A DNA stretch of 64,000 nt from contig NZ_JADBEM010000001.1 in the NCBI RefSeq assembly GCF_014873875.1, forward strand, positions 7,440,001-7,504,000, read 5' to 3'. Of the stretch, positions 53,565 through 61,398 are shown in pieces. The translations under genes and the position numbers were made by a program. The stretch comes from Actinopolymorpha pittospori. Lineage in GTDB: Bacteria > Actinomycetota > Actinomycetes > Propionibacteriales > Actinopolymorphaceae. The first letter of the stretch is position 1. Each line of letters starts with the position of its first letter. The notes under the pieces were generated by a model. It ran no database searches and was not told the origin of the DNA. It saw only the letters and a program-made list of their open reading frames with translations.

Positions 53565-53983
53565 ATGCGACCCTCCCCCGCCCCGCGGCACTGTGTCCCC
53601 GTTGTCACGGCGGTCCCCTGCTGGTCCTGCTCGCCGCGCTGTTCGCACGCGGGTCGGCGCTCTCCCATCCGTCGCCGCTCGGATCTGTCGACCCTGGTCG
53701 AAGTGCCGCCGCCTCCGCTCACACGGACACGGACGACGCCAGCGCTGTGCCGCGGGCCCGTCCCACGGCTCCGTCCGCGCCGTCCGGAGACGCGCCAGCC
53801 GTCGTCCCCGGCTCACCCGTCGGCACCACTCCGCTCGGACTGGCCGCGACGCCACCCGAACCCGCACCGCTGGTCCAGGCGAACCCGCCGACTCCACCCG
53901 AACCCAGCTTTTCCGCGGGCATCCACGCCGCCACCTCCGGCACCTGTGCGAGCCGCGCGCCACCGTCGCCCTCGCGTGCCTGA
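53565..53983 (+). pseudogene. Possible frameshifted secreted Pro/Ala-rich protein
   Basis: The ribosome binding site GAGGAGG (53547-53553) is followed by ATG 53565 in one frame (MRPSPAPRHCVPVVTA). From about 53612 another frame gives GPLLVLLAALFARGSA, a signal-peptide-like hydrophobic core, and then a Pro/Ala/Thr-rich stretch to the TGA at 53981-53983. A single missing base between 53565 and 53612, in C-rich sequence, would join them into one secreted protein of about 139 residues. There is no family resemblance, and random GC-rich frames can look Pro/Ala-rich, so this is tentative. Confidence 0.3.
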
Positions 53984-54086
53984 GTCGACAGCGCACACCT
54001 GAGCCGAGCGTTCAGGGCCAGTCGACCGACCCGTCCGCCTGCGTTCTCCGCGTGCCCAGCGCGCGAAACCTTCCGGAGGTCTGACC

Positions 54087-54368
54087 GTGAACCGCGTCCG
54101 CGCGGTCCACGGCACGGTGGCGCACCATCCCTGGTCCCATGTCGGGCCGCCCACGACCGCGTTCCGTACGGTCCACTCGAACGACGCCACCCTCGCCGTG
54201 ACCGCCCCTCAGCGTCCCCCGAACCCCACGACGTCCCGCCCGCCGGTCCCGAGGAGGAACCCGCCCAACTCTGACCCCAACTGCCAGACGACGACACCGC
54301 CCTCCCGCCGCGCCCCGGCCCGCGCGCCGCGCGCCGCCCGCCCACGACCAAGGACGGAGCCGCGATGA
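54087..54368 (+). CDS. Possible small Pro/Arg-rich protein upstream of transporter
   Basis: A 93-residue frame starting at GTG 54087, with GGAGG seven bases upstream, and ending in an overlap with the transporter ATG (ATGA at 54365-54368). The N-terminal 45 residues have mixed composition (MNRVRAVHGTVAHHPWSHVG); the rest is Pro/Arg/Thr-rich. It matches nothing I know. The good ribosome binding site and the coupled stop argue for translation, the composition against a folded protein. Confidence 0.3.
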   Translation: MNRVRAVHGTVAHHPWSHVGPPTTAFRTVHSNDATLAVTAPQRPPNPTTSRPPVPRRNPPNSDPNCQTTTPPSRRAPARAPRAARPRPRTEPR

Positions 54369-55657
54369 CCGCCGCCCTTGCCATCTCGATCTTCGTACTC
54401 GCCTACGTCCTCATCGCCACCGAGCGGATCCACCGGGTGGCGGCCGCGCTTGGTGGTGCCGCCCTGATGGCGGTCGCCGGGATCGTCGACGCCCACTCGG
54501 CGTTATTCGCCGAGGAGACCGGTGTCGAGTGGAACGTCATCTTCCTGCTGCTCGGCATGATGATCATCGTCAGCATCCTGAAACAGACCGGGCTGTTCCA
54601 GTACCTCGCCATCTGGGCGGCCAAGCGCGCCCGCGGCCGGCCCTACCGGCTGATGGTGCTGCTGATCCTGCTCACCGCGCTCCTGTCCCCGGTGCTGGAC
54701 AACGTCACCACCGTGTTGTTGGTCGCCCCGGTGACGGTGCTGGTGTGTCGCCGGCTCGGCCTACCGGTCGCGCCGTACCTCATCGCGGAGGCACTGGCCT
54801 CCAACATCGGTGGCACCGCCACGCTCATCGGCGACCCGCCTAACATCATCATCGGGGCCCGGGCGAACCTGTCGTTCAACGACTTCCTGCTGAACCTCGC
54901 CCCCATCGTCGTCGTCCTGATGGCGGTGTTCATCCTGTTGTGCAGGTACCTCTTCCGCGACACCCTGCGGCTGCGGCCCGAGCATCCGGCCGACCTCATG
55001 GACCTCGACGAACGGGAGGCGATCACCGATCCGAAGCGGCTGGTCCGCTGTCTCGTCGTGCTCGGCATGGTCGTGGTGGCGTTCGGTCTGCACTCCGTCC
55101 TGCACCTCGAACCCTCGATCATCGCGCTGCTCGGCGCCGGGGCGATGGTGGTCGTCTCCGACGCGAGGCCGCAGGAGTTCCTGGAGGAGGTCGAGTGGCC
55201 GACGCTGGTGTTCTTCATGGGCCTGTTCATCCTGGTCGGCGGCCTGGTGCGGGCGGGGGTCATCGAGCGGTTGGGTGAGGCGGCGATCTCCGCCGTCGGC
55301 GGCGACTACGTCCTCGCGGCGGCCGGCCTGCTGTTCGGCTCGGCCGTCCTCGGCGCGTTCGTCGACAACATCCCGTACGTCGCGACGATGGCGCCGATCG
55401 TGCAAGACCTCGTCGAGGCGGCACCCGATGCCGAGCAGGGCGGCGCGCTGTGGTGGGCGTTCGCGCTCGGCGCCGACCTCGGAGGGAACGCCACGGCGGT
55501 CGCCGCGAGCGCCAACGTCGTCGTCATCGGCATCGCGGCCCGCAACGGCGAGCCGATCAGCTTCTGGAAGTTCACGAAGTACGGCGCCGTCGTCACCGCC
55601 GTGACGGTGTCGCTCGCCTGGCCATACGTCTGGCTGCGCTACTTCGCCTTCGGGTGA
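54365..55657 (+). CDS. ArsB/NhaD family ion transporter
   Basis: A membrane protein of 430 residues with about 11 TM helices, in the ion transporter superfamily. The two inverted halves show the characteristic SPVLDNVTTVLLVAPVTVL and FVDNIPYVATMAPIVQDL segments, and GGTATLIGDPPNIIIG and GADLGGNATAVAASANVVV hairpins. These are shared by ArsB, NhaD and citrate-type carriers, so the substrate (arsenite, Na+/H+ or other) is unknown. No arsenic genes are nearby. ATG 54365 has GGAG six bases upstream. It overlaps the convergent BrkB gene by 19 bases. Confidence 0.85.
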   Translation: MTAALAISIFVLAYVLIATERIHRVAAALGGAALMAVAGIVDAHSALFAEETGVEWNVIFLLLGMMIIVSILKQTGLFQYLAIWAAKRARGRPYRLMVLLILLTALLSPVLDNVTTVLLVAPVTVLVCRRLGLPVAPYLIAEALASNIGGTATLIGDPPNIIIGARANLSFNDFLLNLAPIVVVLMAVFILLCRYLFRDTLRLRPEHPADLMDLDEREAITDPKRLVRCLVVLGMVVVAFGLHSVLHLEPSIIALLGAGAMVVVSDARPQEFLEEVEWPTLVFFMGLFILVGGLVRAGVIERLGEAAISAVGGDYVLAAAGLLFGSAVLGAFVDNIPYVATMAPIVQDLVEAAPDAEQGGALWWAFALGADLGGNATAVAASANVVVIGIAARNGEPISFWKFTKYGAVVTAVTVSLAWPYVWLRYFAFG

Positions 55658-57027
55658 CCACTGTGTCCTCTGGCTGGTCCGGGCGGTTCCGGCCGGCCCG
55701 GCCGGGGCAGGTGCGCGCGTACGCCGGATCCGCGCGGGGTCGTGACTGCCGGGTGTTCCGGCGTCGCCTCCCGTTCCTCCGGACGCGACCCGGATCCCGG
55801 TGACGGGGTGGTCCCCTCCGACGTCGGAGCCTGATCGGGTGGCGGACCCGGCCGGTCCGGCTCGGGTTCGGTGGCTCCCTCCGCCGTCCGCTCCGCGTCG
55901 TGGCTCTCGTCGGTGCCGGTCCCCTCGTCCGCGTCGTGGCTCTCGTCGGTGCCGGTTCGCTCGTCCGCCGCGGGTTCGGAGGCGGACTCGGAGGCTGGCC
56001 CGGAGACGGGCCCGGGGACGGGCTCGGAGGCAGGCTCGGAGTCCGTCCGCGCGGTGGCCTGGTCGCCGACGGCGGGTCCCTCCACCGGGTGCTTCGCCGC
56101 GGGTCCCTGCTCGCGCTCCGCTTCCGCACGCCGCTCGGCGCGCTGTTCGAGGTGACCGTGCAGGGTCGCGTTGAACGCCGCGCCGACGAGGAGCGAGATC
56201 ACGATCACGTACAACCAGAGCAGCACCGCGATCGGCGCGGCGAGCGGGCCGTAGATCGAGGTGCTGCCGACCGTGTTGCTCAGGACCGTGCGCAACAGGA
56301 AACTGCCGAGCAACCACAGCAGCATCGCGAGCACCGCACCGCCGAGATCGTGCAGCCACGGCGTCCGCTCGGGAAGTGCCAGGTGGTAGAGCGTGGTGAG
56401 GAACGCCGTCGACACCACCATGACGATCGGCCAGTAGAGCGTGGCCAGGAAGTCCAGTCGGCTCGGCAGGAGGGCGTCGACCAGCGTCGGACCCGCGAGC
56501 ACCAACGGGATGACCACGATGCCGATCGCGAGGGCGATGACGTACATCGTGAACGACAGGATCCGGGTCCGGACGATCCCGCGCCTGCCGCCCATGCCGT
56601 ACATGATCGTGATGGTGTCGATGAAGACGTTGAGTGCGCGCGAACCCGACCACAGCGCGAGCACGAAGCCGATGGAGATGACCTCCGCCCGGCCGCGTTC
56701 GAGGACGGCGTCCACGGTCGGGACGATCACGCTCTGGACGCTCTGCTCGGTCAGTGCCCGCCGGGCGAGCTCGACGAGCTCCCGCTTGACGGTCTCGATC
56801 GCCTGGGGGCCGAAACCCCCGACGACGTACCCCACCGAACCGGCCAGACCGAACACCAGCGGTGGTAGGGAGAGGATGGCGAAGAATGCACCTTCGGCGG
56901 CGAGGCCGGTCACGCGGTAGCGCAGACAGACCCTGATCGTTCCGCGAGCCAGGCGCCAGGCCACGGAAGCGCGGATCTTCTGGTGTGTCCCGATTCCCGG
57001 TCGCGCCCCGGATGGCCCCGCTTCCAT
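55639..57027 (-). CDS. YihY/BrkB family membrane protein with low-complexity tail
   Basis: A 462-residue protein. Residues about 25-290 carry the six-helix YihY/UPF0761 (BrkB) region (GAFFAILSLPPLVFGLAGSV, ALWSGSRALNVFIDTITIMY, APIAVLLWLYVIVISLLVGA). The family was once called ribonuclease BN, but its real role is unclear. The last 170 residues are Pro/Glu/Ser/Thr-rich with a 12-residue repeat (TGTDESHDADEG). ATG 57027 has TACCGT seven bases upstream, pointing to a leaderless mRNA. The larger open frame upstream runs antisense through aidB and is not used. It is divergent from aidB with an 18-base gap. Confidence 0.85.
   Translation of the reverse strand: MEAGPSGARPGIGTHQKIRASVAWRLARGTIRVCLRYRVTGLAAEGAFFAILSLPPLVFGLAGSVGYVVGGFGPQAIETVKRELVELARRALTEQSVQSVIVPTVDAVLERGRAEVISIGFVLALWSGSRALNVFIDTITIMYGMGGRRGIVRTRILSFTMYVIALAIGIVVIPLVLAGPTLVDALLPSRLDFLATLYWPIVMVVSTAFLTTLYHLALPERTPWLHDLGGAVLAMLLWLLGSFLLRTVLSNTVGSTSIYGPLAAPIAVLLWLYVIVISLLVGAAFNATLHGHLEQRAERRAEAEREQGPAAKHPVEGPAVGDQATARTDSEPASEPVPGPVSGPASESASEPAADERTGTDESHDADEGTGTDESHDAERTAEGATEPEPDRPGPPPDQAPTSEGTTPSPGSGSRPEEREATPEHPAVTTPRGSGVRAHLPRPGRPEPPGPARGHSGHPKAK
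55893..55956 (-). repeat. Direct repeat (28 bp, 36-bp period) in the BrkB tail
   Basis: An identical 28-base stretch occurs at 55893-55920 and 55929-55956. It encodes the repeated TGTDESHDA segment. The 36-base period keeps the frame. Confidence 0.85.
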
Positions 57028-57045
57028 GAGGCATACGGTAACGAC

Positions 57046-58749
57046 ATGGAGTCCTCGCGCCCCGCGACCTACCTCCACAACGGCCAGCGCGCGTCGTCCG
57101 CGACCCATGTCGTGGTCAACCAACCACCGCCGCTGCAGCCGTACGACGCCTATGCCGCGGACGCGCCACTGCGAGAGGCGCTCGCGCGCTGGGCGCAACC
57201 CGCACTTGACGCCACGGCCGGCTCCCGGCTCGCCGAGATCGGGATCGCGGCCGGTTCGGCGGCCGTGCGCGACTGGGCCTTCGACGCGCACCGGCATCCG
57301 CCGCGGCTGCTCACCCACGACCGGTACGGCGCGCGGGTCGACGAGGTGGAGTTCCATCCGTCCTGGCACCGGTTGGTCGACCGGGCCGTCGGTTGGGGCC
57401 TGCACGCCACGCCGTGGTCCTCGCCGGAGCCCGCGCCCCACCTCACCCGGGCGGCGGGCTTCTACCTGTGGAGTCAGGCGGAGGCGGGGAACGGGTGCCC
57501 GATCTCGATGACGTACGCCGCGGTGCCGGCCCTGCGCGCCGACGGCGACCTGGCCGCCGCCTGGACGCCCGCGCTTTCGAGTACGTCGTACGACCCCGGG
57601 CTTCGTCCGGTCGGAGCCAAGCGCGGCGCGCTCGCCGGAATGGCGATGACGGAGAAGCAGGGCGGCTCCGACGTCCGTGCCAACACGACCCGGGCCGAGC
57701 CGGCCGGCCCGCCGGGCGAGTACGCCCTGACCGGCCACAAGTGGTTCTGCTCCGCTCCGATGTGTGACGTCTTCCTCGTCCTCGCGCAGGCACCGGGCGG
57801 CCTCACCTGCTTCGTCGTCCCGCGGGTCCTGCCCGACGGCACCCGCAACACCTTCCGGCTGATGCGGCTCAAGGACAAGCTCGGGAACCGGTCCAACGCC
57901 TCCGCGGAGGTGGAGTTCGACTCGACGTGGGGCCAGCGGCTCGGTGAGGAGGGACGCGGCGTACCGGCCATCATCGCGATGGTGGCCGCCACCCGGCTCG
58001 ACTGCGTACTGACCTCGGCCGCCCTGATGCGGCGGGCGGTCACCGAGGCGGTCTGGCACGCCACCCATCGGGAGGCCTTCGGCCGGCTCCTCGCCGACCA
58101 GCCGGCGATGGTGAACGTCCTGGCCGACCTCGCGCTGGAGCAGGAGGCGGCCACGACGCTCGCGATGCGTCTCGCGGCGGCCGTGGACGCCTCCGCCGAC
58201 CCGGCCGAACGCGCGTTGCTGCGGATCGCCCTGCCCGCCGCGAAGTACTTCGTCTGCAAGCGGGCGTCCGCGGTCGCCGCCGAGGCCCTCGAATGTCTCG
58301 GCGGGAACGGCTACGTCGAGGAGTCCGGCCTGCCGATGCTCTACCGCGAGGCGCCGCTCAACTCGATCTGGGAGGGGTCGGGTTCGGTTCAGGCGCTCGA
58401 CGTCCTGCGCGCCCTCCAGCGCGAACCCGGCGCACTCGAGGCCTGGCTCGGTGAGGTCGCGCCGGCCCAGGGCGCCGATCCCCGCTTCGACCGCGCCGTC
58501 GAAGGACTGCTGAACTCCCTGGCCGACCTGACCGAACCCGAGTACGGCGCCCGGCGGCTGGCCGAACGCCTGACGCTGGTCCTGCAGGGCGCGCTCCTCC
58601 TTCGGTACGCGCCCGCCGAGGTCGCCGACGCCTTCTGCGCGTCCCGCCTCGGCCCGGACGGTTCCTCGACCCTCGGCACCCTGCCCGGCGGCCTCGACGC
58701 CGCGGCGATCCTCGCCCGCTCCGACCCCGGTCGCCGCGATCGGCCCTAG
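57046..58749 (+). CDS. AidB-like acyl-CoA dehydrogenase
   Basis: A 567-residue acyl-CoA dehydrogenase-fold flavoprotein of the AidB type, whose E. coli member protects DNA from alkylation. The N-terminal HVVVNQPPPLQPYDAYAADA segment is typical of AidB. The FAD-binding segments GMAMTEKQGGSDVRANTT and the late LGGNGYVEESGLPMLYREAP are present. Length fits (about 540-570). ATG 57046 has TACGGT six bases upstream and no ribosome binding site, as in leaderless genes. glyA follows after 20 bases. Confidence 0.88.
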   Translation: MESSRPATYLHNGQRASSATHVVVNQPPPLQPYDAYAADAPLREALARWAQPALDATAGSRLAEIGIAAGSAAVRDWAFDAHRHPPRLLTHDRYGARVDEVEFHPSWHRLVDRAVGWGLHATPWSSPEPAPHLTRAAGFYLWSQAEAGNGCPISMTYAAVPALRADGDLAAAWTPALSSTSYDPGLRPVGAKRGALAGMAMTEKQGGSDVRANTTRAEPAGPPGEYALTGHKWFCSAPMCDVFLVLAQAPGGLTCFVVPRVLPDGTRNTFRLMRLKDKLGNRSNASAEVEFDSTWGQRLGEEGRGVPAIIAMVAATRLDCVLTSAALMRRAVTEAVWHATHREAFGRLLADQPAMVNVLADLALEQEAATTLAMRLAAAVDASADPAERALLRIALPAAKYFVCKRASAVAAEALECLGGNGYVEESGLPMLYREAPLNSIWEGSGSVQALDVLRALQREPGALEAWLGEVAPAQGADPRFDRAVEGLLNSLADLTEPEYGARRLAERLTLVLQGALLLRYAPAEVADAFCASRLGPDGSSTLGTLPGGLDAAAILARSDPGRRDRP

Positions 58750-58769
58750 CTTCGCCCCAGGAGGAGATC

Positions 58770-60050
58770 ATGACCGAACCCACCGGCCCGTTGGACCTGA
58801 CCGCCCACCTCGCGCAGGCCGATCCGCGCGTCGCCGAACTCGTCGAGGCGGAGGGCCGCCGCCAGTTCGAGAAGATCCGGCTCATCCCGAGCGAGAACTA
58901 CGTCTCCCGCGCGGTGCTGGAGGCCACGGCCACGGTGCTGACCAACAAGTACTCCGAGGGCTACGCGCACCGGCGCTACTACGAGGGTCAGCAACTCATC
59001 GACGAGGTGGAGGACCTCGCCGTCGCCCGGGCGCGGTCACTCTTCGGCGTCGACCACGCCAACGTCCAGCCGTACTCCGGCTCACCGGCCAATCTCGCCA
59101 TCTACCTGGCGTTCCTGCGGCCCGGCGACACCTTCCTCTCCCTCGAACTGTCCCACGGAGGCCACCTCACCCACGGTTCACCGGTCTCCGCCACCGGCAT
59201 CTGGTTCCGGCCGGTCCACTACGGCGTCGACCGGGAGACCGGCCGGGTCGACATGGACCAGGTGCGCGACATCGCCCTCCGCGAACGTCCGAAGCTGATC
59301 TTCTGTGGTGGGACCGCGATCCCCCGGCTGATCGACTTCGAGGCGTTCGCGCGGGTGGCGAACGAGGTGGGCGCGCTCCTCGTGGCCGACATCGCGCACA
59401 TCGCGGGGCTCGTCGCGGGCGGCGTCCACCCCTCGCCGGTCGGGCACGCCGAGGTGATCTCGACGACCACCCACAAGACGCTCCGGGGCCCGCGCGGCGC
59501 GATGCTGATGAGCACCGAGGAGCACGCGAAGGCCATCGACAAGGCCGTCTTCCCCGGCCTGCAGGGCGGACCGCACAACCACACCACGGCCGCCATCGCG
59601 GTCGCGCTGCGTGAGGCCGCGACGGAGGAGTTCCGGCGCTACGCCGCCCAGATCGTCGCGAACGCGAAGGCGCTCGCCGAGGCGCTCACCGAGCGCGGCT
59701 TCTCACTCGTGTCCGGTGGTACGGACAACCACCTGATCCTGATCGACCTGGCGACCCGGGAGATCGCCGGCAAGCCGGCGGCGAAGGCGCTTGACCGGGC
59801 CGGGATCGAACTCAACTTCAACACGGTGCCCTTCGACCCGCGCAAGCCCTGGTCACCGTCGGGAATCCGGATCGGAACCCCCGCCGTCACGACCCGCGGG
59901 ATGCGGCCCGAGCACATGGCCCAGATCGCGGCCTGGATGGACGACGCGATCGAGGCGGCGAAGAAGGACGACGGTGAGGCCCTGGACGCCATCGCCGGTC
60001 AGGTCCGCGACTTCACCCGAGCCTTCCCGATCCCCGGCTGGCCGAACTGA
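58770..60050 (+). CDS. glyA: Serine hydroxymethyltransferase
   Basis: PLP enzyme of 426 residues that interconverts serine and glycine with folate one-carbon units. The PLP lysine is Lys236 (VISTTTHKTLRGPRG), the N-terminal IRLIPSENYVS and the YSEGYAHRRYYEG segment are present. Parts of the substrate region (GSPVSATGIWFRPVHYGV, CGGTAIPRLIDF) differ from the consensus, so it may be a second, divergent copy. AGGAGGAGA lies just before ATG 58770. It probably shares a transcript with aidB. Confidence 0.9.
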   Translation: MTEPTGPLDLTAHLAQADPRVAELVEAEGRRQFEKIRLIPSENYVSRAVLEATATVLTNKYSEGYAHRRYYEGQQLIDEVEDLAVARARSLFGVDHANVQPYSGSPANLAIYLAFLRPGDTFLSLELSHGGHLTHGSPVSATGIWFRPVHYGVDRETGRVDMDQVRDIALRERPKLIFCGGTAIPRLIDFEAFARVANEVGALLVADIAHIAGLVAGGVHPSPVGHAEVISTTTHKTLRGPRGAMLMSTEEHAKAIDKAVFPGLQGGPHNHTTAAIAVALREAATEEFRRYAAQIVANAKALAEALTERGFSLVSGGTDNHLILIDLATREIAGKPAAKALDRAGIELNFNTVPFDPRKPWSPSGIRIGTPAVTTRGMRPEHMAQIAAWMDDAIEAAKKDDGEALDAIAGQVRDFTRAFPIPGWPN

Positions 60051-60086
60051 CCCCGGCGCGCCGGCCCGCCGGCGTGGACACCGGGG
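60051..60086. terminator. Hairpin between glyA and TetR-Uma2 gene
   Basis: Nested inverted repeats: CGCCGGC/GCCGGCG (60059-60074) inside CCCCGG/CCGGGG (60051-60056 and 60081-60086). It fills the 43-base gap between two convergent genes. No T-run. Confidence 0.5.
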
Positions 60087-60093
60087 AGGCGGT

Positions 60094-61266
60094 TCACTGG
60101 ATGGTGACGGCGAATGGCACCGTCGCCTCGAACTTCTCACCCCGCTTCACCTCCGCGACGATGCCGTACCGCTCGGGTGCCACGAGCGCCTCCACGAAGA
60201 GGGTCCCTCCGACATCGACCCGCCAGTAGGCGGGAACTCCGGCCCGGGCGTACTTGATCGCCTTGCTCCCCCGGTCGAGGTCTCGGCTCTGGTCGGTCTC
60301 GACCTCCACCACCAGGCCGACGCCGGAGGTGGTCCATCCTGCGTCCGTCACCGCGCCGGGGGCGAACGCGGCGAGGTCGGGACGCAGACTCCCGCCAGGG
60401 ACCCGCACACCCTCGCCCGCGCCGATTCGCCACCCGGTCGGCGTCGCGGCACGCAACGTCACCAGCAGTGCCTCGACGACACGTTGGTGCTCGCCGTGAG
60501 CCGGCGCGGTGGCGAGCAGGTTTCCGTCGAGGATCTCGTAGCGGTGGCCGTCGTCGGGGAGTTCCGCCAGGTCGGTCTCGGACCACTGCCGCGGCCGGAT
60601 CGACGCGAACTCCTGCCTCGACGCGATCCCGTCCCCTGCCGGAGCCAAGGCCGACTCCGGCCGCGCGTGGGTCACGAGCAGTCGTAGGGCGTCGGCGAGA
60701 TCCCGACCCGTCGGCGCGCGCTCGGGGTCGGCCAACCACTGCAGGAGCATCCCGCTCAGCAGCGCCTGGTGGAACCCGCCGGCCGCCTTCGCGGCGTGCC
60801 GGTCGGCGTCCGGGTCGAGGCCCTGCAGCATGGCCGCCAGCCCGAACCGGGCCCGCTCCAGCGCGTCGGCGAAGAACTGGCGCACCTCGGGATCGTGCTC
60901 CAGCTGGGCGAAGAGCTCGAACTGCGTGGCCCACAGCTGCCGGCGGGCGGTGAACGACTCGACGAGACGCGTCCAGGTCAGCTCGAAGCGCTCGATCGGA
61001 TCGCGCGCCCCGGGATCGGCGTCCGCTTCGGAGTCGGCATCCGCTTCGGCGGCACCGGCCAGCGCGTGCTCCAGCTCGTCGCCCCACTCGTTGGTCGCCT
61101 CCAGGAGGGCAGCGCGCAGGAGCGCCTGGGTGGAGCCGAAGTGGTAGCCGATCGCGGCGAGGCTGACGCCGGACGCCGTGGCGATGTCACGCGCCGTCGT
61201 CCGCGCGTACCCCTTCGCGAACAGGCAGCGCTGAGCTCCGGCCAGCAGGGCCTCGCGATTTCCCAT
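60094..61266 (-). CDS. TetR-type regulator fused to a Uma2 (PD-(D/E)XK) nuclease-like domain
   Basis: A single 390-residue frame. Residues 1-200 are a TetR protein: HTH TTARDIATASGVSLAAIGYH, the YHFGSTQALL helix and an all-alpha ligand/dimer domain containing an acidic insert (EADADSEADADPG, 74-86). Residues 225-390 resemble the Uma2/DUF820 family: LPDDGHRYEILDGNLLATAP, Asp297 (RPDLAAF), Glu321 and Glu323 (LVVEVETD), Lys338 (KAIKYARAGVPAYW). These fit the PD-(D/E)XK catalytic pattern. ATG 61266 has TAAGGT seven bases upstream, a leaderless arrangement. It is divergent from the DUF2306 gene, its likely target. Confidence 0.85.
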   Translation of the reverse strand: MGNREALLAGAQRCLFAKGYARTTARDIATASGVSLAAIGYHFGSTQALLRAALLEATNEWGDELEHALAGAAEADADSEADADPGARDPIERFELTWTRLVESFTARRQLWATQFELFAQLEHDPEVRQFFADALERARFGLAAMLQGLDPDADRHAAKAAGGFHQALLSGMLLQWLADPERAPTGRDLADALRLLVTHARPESALAPAGDGIASRQEFASIRPRQWSETDLAELPDDGHRYEILDGNLLATAPAHGEHQRVVEALLVTLRAATPTGWRIGAGEGVRVPGGSLRPDLAAFAPGAVTDAGWTTSGVGLVVEVETDQSRDLDRGSKAIKYARAGVPAYWRVDVGGTLFVEALVAPERYGIVAEVKRGEKFEATVPFAVTIQ

Positions 61267-61300
61267 GGCAATGACCTTAGCTTCGCTTCCGCGTCAGCGC

Positions 61301-61334
61301 ACGTTCGTCTTGGACAAATGTTGTAGACAAACGT
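61301..61334. promoter_or_regulatory. Candidate TetR operator between the TetR-Uma2 and DUF2306 genes
   Basis: Inverted repeat with 10-base arms ACGTTCGTCT and AGACAAACGT (9 of 10 complementary) and a 14-base spacer. The right arm covers TAGACA (61324-61329), a probable -35 that lies 17 bases from TACAGT (61347-61352) for the rightward gene. On the other side the leftward -10 (TAAGGT, minus strand 61279-61274) is 22 bases away. Binding here could control both genes. Confidence 0.65.
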
Positions 61335-61398
61335 ATGAGACGCTCGTACAGTCAGCGTCAAACGCGAAGCAACTGCTGACCCGGACAGGGGGATCACC

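Noticed and set aside
57028..58068. N-terminal extension of BrkB opposite aidB
   Set aside because: The extension is antisense to the conserved AidB protein and lacks a start signal. The leaderless ATG at 57027 fits better.
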